Assembly: GCA_028564705.1 (NCBI GenBank)
Contig: JAPXFQ010000181.1
Span: 620,001-684,000 of the forward strand
Reading direction: 5' to 3'
Length of the DNA: 64,000 nt
Source of the DNA: Apricaphanius iberus
Taxonomy: Eukaryota > Chordata > Actinopteri > Cyprinodontiformes > Aphaniidae
This document shows, one piece after another, positions 45,143 through 57,700 of the stretch. A program made the position numbers and the translations under genes. How positions within the stretch are numbered: the first letter of the stretch is position 1; each line of letters begins with the position of its first letter. The notes beneath the pieces are model-generated. The model saw nothing but the letters and a program-made list of their open reading frames with translations. It was not told the DNA's origin and ran no database searches.

Positions 45143-48100
45143 CCGCCGTTGTGTTTGTCATGAAAATTGGGGCTTCAGATGAAAGGACAGGATTTTATCT
45201 TGAGTTCGTTTAGTTTTGTTTCTGCTACCTCTAGTCTGGTTCTAGTTTTACGTTTGGTAACTTGGTAACTTTGAAAACGTAAGCTAACGTTTTAAGTTTT
45301 CTCTTTAGTTATGGAGATTAATACTCATAAAAAATGTTAAAATATCAAAACACACATTGATTTGATTCAATTGTCACTTTTTCTCCAAAAACCTAGTATT
45401 ACACTGTTTTATCTGATCTTAGCTTGAAATATGACACATGATCCGAACAAAATATCTCTAAACGTGCTCCTGCTTGAAGGTAGTGTTTATATGTTGGGAA
45501 TCAGTTTAAATCATTGGCTGTTAAAGCGTGTAACAGCTAAAAGACTCTGTTTTTCAATCCGGCTCCTCAGACGAGTGAAGAAGTTCTGGGGCTGAACCCA
45601 GATGGGTGATGGATTTCTTTAGCTTGGCAAAAAAGTTTAGCTTTAAAAAAGAAAAAAAATGATACAGCATCTCAAATTTCAAACAACTTTAAAGCCGACA
45701 AAAATCACTGGACCACATAAATTAAAATGCTTTAATGAAGCAACCTAACACTAGCAACAATATCAACTCACATTAAGCTGTTGATTGAAGTAATCTAAGA
45801 TCAAAGATCCAGGGAAAACACCTCACATCCACTAAAAGGAGAAAATGTAAAACAAGAGGCTAAGTTTAACTATAGAGTAATATCAGAAATGGACAGAGTA
45901 TCCATAAGTTCTACTCAAGAGTTGCACTACTGAAATATGTTTTAGCTCAACTAAAAGTACAAAGTAGTCATCCAAGAAATGAGCAAGGAGTAAATATTTG
46001 GAGGACAATTTAGATGTCAAAACATTCAAAGACTTTATTATTTATTTTATACTTTTCTGTCATATAATTACAAAGACCAAGTAAAATGCCATCAAACAAT
46101 TTACTTTGTCCAGCTTATGCATCAATAGTACACATTTCTTGATGATTTTTAAATTTGTTTTGCACATTCCCTTGTGCAACCTTGTTACGGATACTCAAGG
46201 ACCTTAAAAGGTATATTTTTCAATAAAAGGGTTGATAAATCCTTCAAAATTATTTAAATAATGTCACATTCAGGTTAGGTAATTATTTAATTTTAGATAT
46301 CAAACTTGAGCCATAATAATTTAGGCAACGTTTAGAATCTAGCTATGTGGTAACGGTTGAAATTACAGTAACAGGGTTGTATAGTATAGCCTGGCTGGCA
46401 CCTCTGGGATCTTTCCTGCTGTTTTACATTGCCTTGATTTTAACTTGTCTCTTTGCTTTCTCCTAAATTTTATTGACTAATTTACAGTTCTCTCATTTAT
46501 TTCTTTAATTATATAAATGCAGAAAAAAAAGTGAAATTTTATCTTATTAAAAAGATTTTTTTTTCTCAATCTGGGCTACATAACAGATTCATAAACCTGT
46601 ATCATCACCTTTGTCATCACAGCAGGTGTTGTTCTTCTGTCCTGATAGGTTTTGTCAAAAAACTTCCTAATATCCATTTTTACATCTGTATACTCCTGTG
46701 TGAGTCTCAGGCCAGTATGAGATTAAGTCTCGTCCCCTTCCTGTCGGCCCATGAGTCCCGGAAAAAAAGAAAAAAGAATGGTAGTCAATGGAGTGATAAA
46801 AATTATTTTCTGGTCAGCTTTGTCTTACGTCTTGAATCACACACGATGTACGTACATTTAAATGACAGCTAATAATGTTTGTTTCGACTGTGTTTGACAG
46901 GTGATTCATTTGATTGTAAAAAAGCCCATTTAAAATGTCTACATATCAGAAGTCGCATATACAGTATGATATCACAGAGCTAGCGCTGTGATTGTTTTGA
47001 TTAAGCTGTAAAGTTTTTTACTAGAAGTGCAGCTCATAGAATACTTTAAAAACGCATAGAAACAAACACAGTTTTGTTGTTCTCTACATCTCCCTGTGTT
47101 CAAAATAGGCAAAACAGACTAATTGTCCTTTCAAAATAAAGCATGTAGTGCCCAAACGCTGCATTGTTTGACTGTAACAGACATTGTTCTGAACAAATGA
47201 TATCTGGCTGACCTTGAGCTGACCAATCACAAGCATACCCTCTCCTTTGACAGAGACATATAGCTAGAAAATTGAGCTCTACTCCGTCTGTCGTTGTGTA
47301 GGTGACAAAGAGTCCTTGCGTCAACGCATAATGGCGTTGCCTCTATCGGTTTCAACGTAGACGGAGAGGTTTAAACTACGCATTAGGCTCTCCATTCAGG
47401 GTGCTGATTTGCTTCTTCATCAGGGGGCTCATGCAGGATTTATGCAGGCTATTTTTGCCTCTGCTGCCTTACTGTTGGACTCTGGTACTGCATGTTACTT
47501 CTGAGGGTTTCCCTGCTTCAGCACATCTCATTTAAATTCATGCTTGATTGAAAGTTTTTGCTGAACTGCAGTCACCTGAGGCATCTAAAGCATGCAGAGT
47601 GGTGTGCCTTGAAGACCAAGATTGGGAAACACAAGGGTGGATGAATTGATTCAGTGTTTGTACAAAATGTCAAACAGCAAAGCTATTAAAATAATGAAAG
47701 GGTGAAATGATCAATATCCGTGAGAAATCACGTATTGCATAAAGTTAGCACATTTTGACTGATATTAATGTATGCAGTGTGAGAAAGAGGCTTACACTAG
47801 TTACTCGTTATTCTACAGACTAAGCTCCACAATTAGCACATACCCTAAAAAGTAATTCAGGGCGCCTTTAGTCTCAACTTAAATATATAAAGTGTTATAA
47901 AAATAAAAATATATTTGTCTTTCAATGAACATGTAACGGGAACGTGATTGGTAAGAGACCAAAATAAAGGTTACTATGGCCACAAAACCTTTAAAAAAGA
48001 AAGAAAAGAACAGCTGTTTTATGCTACAAAGACTTATGGGTAATGTGTTTGTGTTACTTGAAGAAGTTCTCTGTTGAATTTTATAGTTTGTGTTCTAAAT

Positions 48101-48418
48101 GTAGCTATGCTCCTTAGTTATCCCTGGAGTAATGTTGGTGTCAATGTTTGTTGGTTATTGTCCGCACACCGTCATAGAGATGGCTGTGCACAGGATTTAG
48201 GTGTCTGCAAGGAGTTAACATTTACTAATCTCTAAGGACTTATTTCCTGGTGATGTTACATTAAAGATATGACATACTCCAAGTACAAAGATTTCACAAT
48301 TAATTAGTTTGAATAGATCTTGGCCCCACCCCTGCATGTTTACTTCAACCTTTTAGTTATTAGACATACATTCTTTTATACCACAATACATTAATAAAAA
48401 AACTATTTTCCATGTTTG
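45143..48418. other. gene-free stretch upstream of TRHR
   Basis: AT-rich DNA. The 113-codon frame at 46531-46872 has no recognisable domain. No RNA gene is seen. Confidence 0.5.
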
Positions 48419-48419
48419 A

Positions 48420-48640
48420 AACATCAAGCAGGATCAATTTAATTACTCGCATTAATTTTGACAATTATTAAGTTCATGTTACTTAGATATGTGCTTTATT
48501 GTGACCAAAGAAATAGTTCACCATACTTGAAATTCAATGTTGGATCAACTTAAATACTTGCGTTCATGTTGACAATTATTAAGTTCATGCTACATAGAAA
48601 TGTGTGTTATTATGACCAAAAAGCTACTTCACCATATGCA
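48420..48640 (+). repeat. tandem duplication of a 110-bp unit
   Basis: Two adjacent units share GACAATTATTAAGTTCATG, TAGA-A/T-ATGTG, TATTGTGACCAAA/TATTATGACCAAA and TTCACCATA at corresponding places, with moderate divergence. Confidence 0.7.
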
Positions 48641-48820
48641 AAACATTGCTTTGAATTAACGTAATTCTGTCAGCAGTTGGCTTGACTTAAAAATTCTAGT
48701 GGAAAACGTTAACATAGTTTTTTTCTGTTGCCCCAATGTTTTATTTTGTGCAGTAAAGTGACATTATTAGTGTCATACGCAAGGGATAATTCCCGATGAG
48801 GTGTACATTATCAGAAAATA

Positions 48821-49168
48821 ATGGACTTGGCGGAAGCAACCGTCCGACGCGAAGATGATACTGGAAAACTCGAAGGGCATTATCCTGCTTATACCATGGT
48901 CACTTACGAAAGAAAGACATATTTAATCAATAATAATACTTTAATGTGTTTTAGAGTAAAATCGCGAGGTGTTTTATATACGTCGGGCGCACTATTTAAT
49001 ATCTCCCGTATAGAGGTGTTGCCAAGCAATGTGGCCAGAGAGAGCCGACCGCAGCGATTTATCAGTGAGGGGAAGCGAGATGATGGCTTTACCTTACGTT
49101 ACGCGATACAAAATATCATTTCAGAAGGCCAGTACACTACTTACTACTTGTGTATATACAGAGGATGA
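48821..49168 (+). CDS. unrecognised 115-codon ORF
   Basis: The frame opens with ATG eight bases after a 15-bp direct repeat (48799-48813) whose second copy is at 49256-49270. The predicted protein is hydrophilic and evenly composed, with a basic tract (RESRPQRF) near residues 73-80; no signal peptide, membrane segment or zinc motif is visible. CpG and GC content are higher than in the flanks. I recognise no family. The right-hand flank (TTTTTAATGTACACCCTCCA, then GCCAATCAGAATCGAGTATT) belongs, from memory, to a common fish repeat, so the ORF may be a chance frame in mobile DNA. No splice sites or poly(A) signal are evident. Confidence 0.3.
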   Translation: MDLAEATVRREDDTGKLEGHYPAYTMVTYERKTYLINNNTLMCFRVKSRGVLYTSGALFNISRIEVLPSNVARESRPQRFISEGKRDDGFTLRYAIQNIISEGQYTTYYLCIYRG

Positions 49169-49348
49169 TGCAAATAACTTTGAGACTCCGTTGCCATTTG
49201 AGCCAGCGCAATAATTTAGAACTGTCATCAGGCAAATTGACGGGACGCCTTTCCTAGGTGTACATTATCACTTTTTAATGTACACCCTCCAGCCAATCAG
49301 AATCGAGTATTCACCCCAACCATGGTATAAAGCATAATATTACATTAT

Positions 49349-49711
49349 GGGGCTGTTTACATGACAATGTTGCCGATTTTTTGAATACGCGGGTGAAAAC
49401 GACACTGCTTGTACACGACAGAGCGAGTAACCTGATCTGGTTGAGAACGATGTAGTACGTATGCCCAGCCTTTAGATGGCAGTGTGTCCTGTGTATGCAG
49501 TGTTCGATGGTTTCCCACGGCTTCCTCCTCCTTACCCAGAAAAAGAGTTGAGGAGTGGCCGAGTGCGCAGGTCCAATATGCCCTGAGCAGCTGGCAGTGA
49601 TGCCATAGTTTTCAAAAGTCCCCCCGACACACCGTTCTTGTGTAAATCAGAGGCCTATTTGCAGAGAAAAACCTCTGTTTTGCTGAAAAACGTTATTGTG
49701 TAAACAACCCC
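49349..49711. mobile_element. MITE, about 360 bp
   Basis: The inverted ends are GGGGCTGTTTACATGACAAT and, reversed, GGGGTTGTTTACACAATAAC. There is no coding frame. A 17-bp exact copy of the left end (reversed) occurs at 27592-27608. Confidence 0.65.
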
Positions 49712-51003
49712 TAGTAGCATTCAAAATATAGTATTGTGCAGGATGGCACTCTAATTGCAGTCTGCTCTCTAACTTAAACTGGGTCCGAAGTCTTGATTCA
49801 TAATTTTGTCAAAACTGCCTGACTTTTGTCCAAGCAAAACAAACCCAGCTTTGGAGTTATAAAAAAATACCCAGAGGTTTTATTGTGTGCATATTTTGCT
49901 TTTAACTTTCTTTTTAACCCTTGTGTCTTTTCCGTTCCACAAGTGTGCATTACTGTCTTTAAAGGAGTCTCTTTTATTCCAGATATAGGGGGACTGCTGT
50001 GTGTTGAGCCAAAGACCCGACTCTCACCTCCACATGGCTTCAGAGATCATTTGGTAGCAATTTGCTTGCTTTGCAATAATAAACACACAGTACGTCTGAT
50101 CTTTGCTGGGTTTGATCTAATCTCTAAATATCACGCTCACCTAACTTTATAGGAGAAATTTGCACGGCAGGAGTTTTTTAGTTTTTTCTCAGAAACTGGT
50201 GGTGTCTTAAAAAAGTCTGGGATGAGGTTTTCAAAGAAAATAATTGAAGGTGTTACACACACTCTAGACACACACAGAATAAGCACTAACCTGAAATGTA
50301 AACACAATTTTCCCAGCAGCTGACACCTTGACTTCTCTGTGAAAGGTTAGAGAGCAGAACAGATGCTGCTGAAGGCATAGAACCAGCTGTCGAACAAGAG
50401 AAGAAAGAAAATTAGTCTTCCGTTTAAAAAACACATACACATGTTTGGAGTGTACCATGTAACCAATTGTTTTTTTAACAGAAACAGTAGATGAATTGAG
50501 TAATAATGATCAGATCTAGTTTTATGGGAATTAGACCTTTTATAACACTGTTTTCAAGCAGATTTAATTGGCTGCAGCAGGAATTTGGGTAAAGAAGGAA
50601 CACCTTTTTAGTCATACTTTAATTTTGATAGATATGTATCTACAGTAAATGTCAGTTATTTTACTAATCAAACTATTGATGAGTTGATGTAATCAGCCAT
50701 TCACAATTACAACATGCTTGCTTAGGAGAAAAAAAATTAAGAAAATAAATTGCATTAATCCAATTTTATGGAAGCCCTGAAAGGCAAGACGAGAAAAACA
50801 TATTTTGAAGACCCATTTTCTAAGTCTGACCAACTTTTGTTTTTCTCTCAACTTTAAAAGTCTTGTGAAATAATGTCAGAATAAATTATTATAAAAAAAG
50901 TTCACTGAAACATATCCAACGTGGCTTTCAGGGCTTAATGGAGTAAAAAAAAAAATCAGGTCAGAAAATGTTTCTTTTGAATCTGCCCTCCTGGTTTAAA
51001 CAC

Positions 51004-51008
<5 letters not shown>
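49712..51008. other. gene-free stretch
   Basis: AT-rich. A 108-codon frame at 49826-50152 shows no domain. Confidence 0.5.

Positions 51009-51070
<62 letters not shown>
51009..51070. repeat. (TA)n microsatellite, about 31 units
   Basis: An uninterrupted TA tract that directly abuts the left end of the Tc1-like element. Confidence 0.97.
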
Positions 51071-51073
<3 letters not shown>

Positions 51074-51074
<1 letters not shown>

Positions 51075-52639
51075 CTGCTCACAAAAATTAAAGGAGCATT
51101 TTAAAGAAACACATTAGACACATCAAATCTCAATATGAAGTTGGATACCTATACAAATAATGACAGGGCAATGTCTTAGGAACAAAAGGATGCCAAGTCT
51201 TTTAATGGAAATAAAAGTTTTCAGCTTACAGAGGGTACAATTGTGTAGACACCCTAAAATCAGAGTGAAATGAAGATGTGGCAGGCTAGTCCATTGTTTC
51301 AAAAACGTAATTTCTGCAACTCAAAATGCTTTTCAGCATCTTGTGTGGCGCCCACAAGCTTGCTTGCATGCTTGACAACGTCGGGGCATGCTCCCAATGA
51401 GACGACGGATGGTGTCTTGTGGCATTTCCTTCCAGATCTGTGTGAGGGCCTCTCTGAGCTGTTGTACAGTCTGAGGAACAACCTGGCGGCGCTTAATGGA
51501 CCGAAACATAATGTCCCACAGATGTTCTATTGGGTTTAAGTCAGGGGATCGTGAAGGCCATTCAATTTTTTCAATTCCTTCATCCCCCAGGTACTAGCTG
51601 CATACTCTTCCCACATGAGGCCGGGCATTGTCGTGCATTAGGAGGAAACCAGGACCTACTGCACCAGCGTAGGGTCTGACAATGGGTTCAAGGATTTTAT
51701 CTTGATACCTTATGGTAGTCAGAGCACCATTTCCTAGGCAGTAGAGGTCTGTGCGTCTCTCCATGGATATGCCTCCCCAGACCATCACTGACCCACCACC
51801 AAACCTGTCATGTTGAGCGACGTTGCAGGCAGCATAACGTTCTCCTCGTCTTCTCCAGACTCTTTCACGTCTATCACAGGTGCTCAGGGTGAACCTGTTC
51901 TCGTCTGTAAAAAGTACAGGGCGCCAGTGGCAAACTTGCCAATTCTGGTGTTCTTGACTAAATGCCAGTCGAGCCCCACGGTGCTGGGCAGTGAGCACAG
52001 GGCCCACTACAGGACGTCGGGCCCACAGGCCATCTTCATGAAGTCTGTTCCTGATTGTTTGGGTAGACACATTCACACCAGTGGCCCTCTAGAGGTCATT
52101 CTGTAGGGCACGAGCAGTGCTCAGCCTGTTCCGCCTTTCAAAAAGGAGCAGGTATCAGTTGTCTGCTGATGGGTTGAGGACCTTCTACGGCCATGTCCAG
52201 CTCTCTGAGAATAAGCACAAGTCTCCTGAAATCTCCTCCATGTTCTTGAGATTGTGCTGGGAGACACATTAAACCTTCTTGCTGCAGCACATGTGGATGT
52301 GCCATCCTGGAGAAGTTGGACAACCTGTGCAACTTCTGTAGGGTTAAGGAATCGCCTCATACTACCAGTAGAGATAATTACTCAAGCCAAAACCAGCCAA
52401 AAAAGATCAAGAGGGAGAAACTTGAAATGACCTCCACATGTAAAACCAGTCCGTTTTGGGGGGTTTTCTTATTGTTGCCACTGTAGTGCACCTGCTGTTA
52501 AGTCCATGAACACCAATACAGCTGAAAGTGATTAACGATGCCCTCAGCTGCTTAACCAACCAGGAAATTATCAGACAGGCTTAACTGATTTCATGCCAGG
52601 CCCAATAAATAAACTGTCCCTTTAATTTTTGTGAGCAGT
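51074..52639 (-). mobile_element. Tc1-like transposon, nearly full length
   Basis: The inverted ends are ACTGCTCACAAAAATTAAAG on the left and the same sequence read from the right end (52639 inward). The element is about 1.57 kb, a normal Tc1 size, and carries one transposase gene on the minus strand. The TA target duplication cannot be read cleanly because the left flank is a TA microsatellite. Confidence 0.9.
51333..52360 (-). pseudogene. Tc1-like transposase, inactivated
   Basis: The full-length outline of a Tc1 transposase (about 340 codons) runs from ATG 52360 to TGA 51333. The N-terminal helix-turn-helix region includes EVAQVVQLLQDGTSTCAAAR and SPSTISRTWRRF. The DDE domain has FTDENRF, GGGSVMVWGG, HDNARPH and SPDLNPIEHLWD. 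The second Asp and the Glu are separated by 34 residues, so it is a DD34E enzyme. Three lesions are visible: a one-base frameshift near 52130, an in-frame TAG near 52092 and an in-frame TAG at about 51595; both stops are one step from CAG. The catalytic residues are all still present, so decay looks fairly recent. The protein would cut and paste the element at TA sites. Confidence 0.9.
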
Positions 52640-53306
52640 TTATATTTTATATATATTTTACTTGAACAGGAGTTTTGATTTGAAAAAAAGAGAAAAGTTG
52701 GTCAGACGGAAAATAGACTAGACCAACCACCAGGTGACATAAAGCATAGGTTTCTATGGTTTCACCTTTCACATGCTGACTTCGCTACTCTGCCACCACC
52801 TGACCCTTCGCCTGCTCCAACCTACATGTGGAACGAGATAACAGCCCAGATCGGAGCTTCCTCTTGTTGACCTGACAGAACTTCTTTCCCCCCTTGCTGG
52901 CGAAGAAGAGACTTCTTGGATGGTCTGTTAATGTAATCAATACCACAGGAAGCCATCTTTGTCCAATAAATGCATTATTAACATCCAAAACCGTTAACAA
53001 ACTGCAGAAGTAACTGATAGTGAAGTTCAGAAACATGAAATGGCCGACGTCTTAATATTATTGCGAGGCTAAAAGCCTTGCTCGAGAAAGCCGGGGGAGA
53101 CAAGCAGACTATGGTGCAAGCTGTATTTTTATTTGTTTGTTGTTGTTTTTTTGCAAGCTGTTATTAACCATTAGCCACCATTAGTCAAGAGCGTTAGCCT
53201 AGACAGACCTGTCAATCAAAATAACTTGCTCCTAATTTTTCATAATTTCAAGATTAATTTACATATAAACGGAGGAGTTAGAAAAAAATTCACCCCCCTC
53301 AGTCGT
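52640..53306. other. gene-free stretch
   Basis: No recognised feature between the Tc1-like transposon and the LINE. Confidence 0.5.
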
Positions 53307-54700
53307 AGATCAGAATCAGAATCAGAATCAGCTTTAATGGCCAAGTATGACATGTACAAGGAATTTAACTCCGGCAACTTTTCTCTCCAGTACAGAACTT
53401 AAATAAGTGAAATTAAAACGGAAATAAAAATAAATAAAAATAAAAATAAAGGATAATATATACACCAAACCAGGGTTATTGTACAGTAAGTATATACAGC
53501 AGTGCAGAGTTTTAGTTTATTGTTCATGTGAATGGACTCACACTCTGTGACTATTCAGAGTTCATCAGAGCGACAGCCTGGGGGAAGAAACTGTTCTTGT
53601 GTCGGGTGGTTTTGGCGTACAGCGCTCTGTAACGCCGGCCTGAGGGGAGGAGCCTAAACAGATTGTGGCCAGGGTGTGAGGGGTCAGTGGTGATTTTTCT
53701 GGCCCGCTTCCTGACCCTGGCCCGGAATAGGTCCTCAATGGAGGGAAGATCAGTACATATGATCCTCTCTGAGGACCTGACTGTTCTCTGCAGTCTGTCC
53801 CTGTCTTGCCTGGTGGCGGATCCGAACCAGACAGAGATGGATGAGGTCAGGACAGACTGGACTATTGCTGTGTAGAATATGGTCAGCAGTTCCTGAGGCA
53901 GGTTGAACTTTCTGAGCTGACGCAGAAAGTACAGCCTTTGCTGGGCCTTCTTCCTTATAGAGTCAATGTGGGAGGTCCACTTCAGGTCCCGTGTGATGGT
54001 GGATCCTAGGAACCTGAAAGACTCTACTGTGGGGACTGGCCTGTTGGTGATTATGAGAGGAGATGTTGATGGGGGTCTCTTCCTGAAGTCGACTGTCATC
54101 TCCACAGTTTTGAGTGGGTTTAGCTCCAGGTGGTTCTGACTGCACCAGAGGACCAGCTGTTCCACCTCCATTCTGTATGCAGACTCGTCACTGTCACGGA
54201 TGAGTCCAATGACAGTGGTGTCATCTGCAAATTTCAGGAGTTTCACAGAAGGGTCTCTTGACGTGCAATCAGTGGTGTAAAGGGATAAAAGCAGTGGGGA
54301 GAGAACACATCCCTGGGGGGCGCCGATACTGAGGGACCGGGTGCTGGATATGAAGTTACCCAGTTTCACCTGCTGCCTCCTGTCAGTCAGGAAACTGGTA
54401 ATCCACTGACAGGTGGAGGGAGGCACGGTGAGCTGGGACAGTTTTTGGTGGAGGGGCTCTGGGACGATGGTGTTGAATGCAGAGCTGAAGTCCACAAACA
54501 GGACCCGTACCTGCAGAGTCTAGGTGTTGCAGGATGTAGTGGAGAGCCATGTTGACTGCGTCATCCACTGACCTGTTTGCTCTATAGGCGAACTGCAGGG
54601 GGTCTAGCAGGGGATCCGTGATTTCCTTCAGGTGGGACAGCACCAGTCGCTCAAAAGATTTCATGACCAGAGATGTCAGGGCGACTGGTCTGTTAATTGT
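53307..54700 (-). mobile_element. 5'-truncated LINE (L2/CR1-like)
   Basis: Minus orientation. The 3' end is a short hexanucleotide tail, (ATTCTG)n on the element strand (53310-53330), preceded by a 3' UTR. Such microsatellite tails are typical of L2/CR1-clade LINEs. The 5' end stops inside the reverse-transcriptase region near 54700, as usual for incomplete reverse transcription. The apurinic endonuclease is absent. Confidence 0.85.
53551..54664 (-). pseudogene. LINE reverse transcriptase, 5'-truncated
   Basis: An upstream frame (54664 down to about 54520) reads MKSFERLVLSHLKE and FAYRANRSVDDAVNMALHY, the fingers part of a non-LTR reverse transcriptase. A one-base frameshift near 54515 leads to a 314-codon uninterrupted frame (54495-53551). 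In that frame are motif A ([10 protein letters not shown]), motif B ([10 protein letters not shown], residues 58-67), the catalytic FADD (residues 89-92), the thumb, and a C-terminal region with LRKFNLP and [14 protein letters not shown]. Lack of stops over 940 bases suggests recent insertion. It would make cDNA by target-primed reverse transcription if intact; truncation and the frameshift make it non-functional. Confidence 0.9.
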
Positions 54701-57700
54701 TGTAGATAATTGTTGTGAGTTATAGGTGCTAATTTCTTTCTCTAATCTATGAAAAGCAGATATAATACAAATTGATATGCATGAGATTTAATGTTTGTCC
54801 TAAACCAGCTCATTTTCAAAGAAGTATCAAGCAAAATCTCTGTATAGAGGCAGAATTAAATAAAACTATTTTAGATTTTTGTACTATGTTTTAATGTAAA
54901 TTTCAAGTAAATATCAAACACTTACATAATTTAAAATCCCTGTTTGGTGCTAGAATAGTGAAGTCCATGGCAAAATAAGAAACAAAAGTAAAAGTAGTTT
55001 TGATAAACTCAGACAGCTATAACTTGATTAGACTCTGATAAAAAAAAAAAAGAAAAAGAAATAATTTCCTTTCTTGGTGACAGTTGAAAACCTGAAATTC
55101 ACATTTTTATCATATTGTTCACAACTGCAAACTTCTAAAAACCCTTAATTAATAGCATTCATATATTATGTAGAAAGCACCGTAGGTGTCCGTTGTGGAA
55201 GACAGGAATTCATGTCAAATCATGTTTATTCTTGTTGGGGGACGGAGGGGGGACCTAGAATATTTGTTATTTTGAAGTTAATTTATGAATGCAGTATCTT
55301 AATAATCAATAAAGTGTAAAAAAACACCTCCTACCTTGTTGTTTTGTGTTTACTTCTGTTCAAAAACTCTAAACAGACCACAATTTTCAATTCTCCTTAT
55401 AATGTACCATCTCTTTTAACCCTAAAATACCATTGTGTAGGCATGCAATAGTGGCATTTTTGTGCAATACTGAAACAACCAAATAATCACCAATTAATAG
55501 CCATTCCTATGCACAAGTAAGAAATACATTATGTTTATCCTGTATGCTCACCACTAGAAAGTATATGGGGAATGTTTGTTATCAGTTATGTTAGGATAAC
55601 CAAATCCCTTCTGTAGCACCACCGGCTTAAATCAAAGTTTGAGGGGAGGGGAAGATTGATCTCGGGCAGACCGACAAACCTAAAACACTTTCTGCCTAAA
55701 TCAGTTTTTTTGCTAGTTGCAAATGTTTGGGTAAGTTTACATGACAGCAATATTCGGTTTAAGGTCGATTTTCCAGTTTGTGAAAGAATTGGGGGATAGG
55801 GTAGGTCTTTGTATTTTTCAAATTAAAATATGAGCTGTGCAGTCTATGTATTTCAACTTGCAAATTAAGATCACTGTATTTTGACATTTTTGACAGTATA
55901 ATGAATTTTCATCACATCAGAGGCCCTTGTTTTAAAAGTGTTTTAACTACTGGTATGATGTTATTGGACAATTTCTATATATGGGATGAATAGATTTTAT
56001 TTACATGTTGCATGCCCTGTGGGCAAGTAAATACATGTGCAAAGTGTTTGAGTGCTGGTCTGGTGATATTAACATTAAGGAGGCTGCACTATGCAGACAT
56101 TTGGCTTTAATCACACAGACGGGTTTCAGCATTGGGCCTTCCACTGTGGGTCCTGAGAGCACCACATAATGTTGCGCTTTGGGCCCTTGGGGGGCCTTGG
56201 GATGCCTCTGTGCTGCAGAACAACAGACTGTGACACACGTGTTTATAATTTGTCTGATATGATAAACATTTTCCTATTCCTCCCTCTGGAGTTTCAGGTC
56301 CAGTAGCTACAAAGATAAACAAATCAGTGGAGGTTTTCAAGCAGTTTTTGTTTTTTGAGCACTTGTTCAGATTGCTGGAATTGTTTTTCTATTGGGCAAT
56401 AGAGAAGATGAAAATTAGTGAGATGTCAGCACAGCAGGGGGTGCAGCTGTTTATTACTGTGCATATAACCTCCCCCAGAGGCCGGTTTCAGCCATGGGAG
56501 TCTATAGTGTTCTGCAGGGAAACAGCTAGTGTTCTTCTTCGGGCAGCAGATTAGCCACCTTCCATGTAGACGAAATACAAAATGTATTGTGACTGTTTTA
56601 GAATCTGGCAAAGAATGATTACATTTTTAAATCTCATCAGAAAGTTATAACATCCTTCTATCCTTTCAACGTGCCTACAATAACTTGCTGCCATTCATTT
56701 ACACCTCTGTATCGATTGTCTCTGTGCTATTATGCCACATCACGGGAGGCTAATTGAAGAGTTTAGTGTAGGTGGGACACTCTGACAGAACATCAGTCCT
56801 GCTAGCCGGGAGGTCAAGAGATAAAATGACACAATCCCAGGTGGGGAGAGGAATTTAGTAATTGCTCCCCTAAAGATCCTGCGGAGGTGTCACATGTGGC
56901 GGGCTTATAGGTCATTTTATGTAACTATTGATTCCATTAATGTGAGGAGTGAAGACTGTGTTTGCTATCATTCATTATGGATGCATTCAGTCCTACTCAT
57001 GTGGGAACCCTGAATAGTGTAACACCGGTAGTGCTTTCAATAGCAGGATGATGTACGGTCATAATTTTAATAGAATTGATTTATAGCATGCAGATGTTTG
57101 TGTTTTTGCCTGAACACGATGCATTGCAAATGTCAGCACCACTTTCCCTTTTTTTTCATTTAAATAATGCCTTGTTTGACATTTTTGGGGGAATTCGCCT
57201 ATTTGATGCATGGCAGATGATGAAGTGGATGGTGGTGGAGAAGAAGGAGTCTTGTTTAAGGTCTGCAGGTAAATCCAAAAGTATATTTTTAAGGCAAATT
57301 CCAGGAATGTTTCATCATTTAGTCAGACCACAACTATGAACGTAATTGTGTTTAACTGGGATTTTATATTTTTTAAAAACCAGAAGATAACAACTGTGAA
57401 ATGGAAGACAACTGGAGCATGCTTTTTATTTATTCATGGCTCCGTTTACTCTCTTGACCCTAAATAAAACCCAGTGCAATCAAATCCCTTCAAAGTAATC
57501 TCATAAGTAAATAGAGTCCACCTGTATGTAGTTCCATCTTAATGTTATCCTATTCCGAGAAGGCGTCAGAGATCTGAGAACATCAGGGAACAAACATCAT
57601 CGAGAAGACAAACGCCACAAAAGAAGACGGCAACAAGCTAGGGGGAAATTTCTGAACACCTTCATTATTAGGTTGTATAACTATACTCTAAGCTTTGAAC

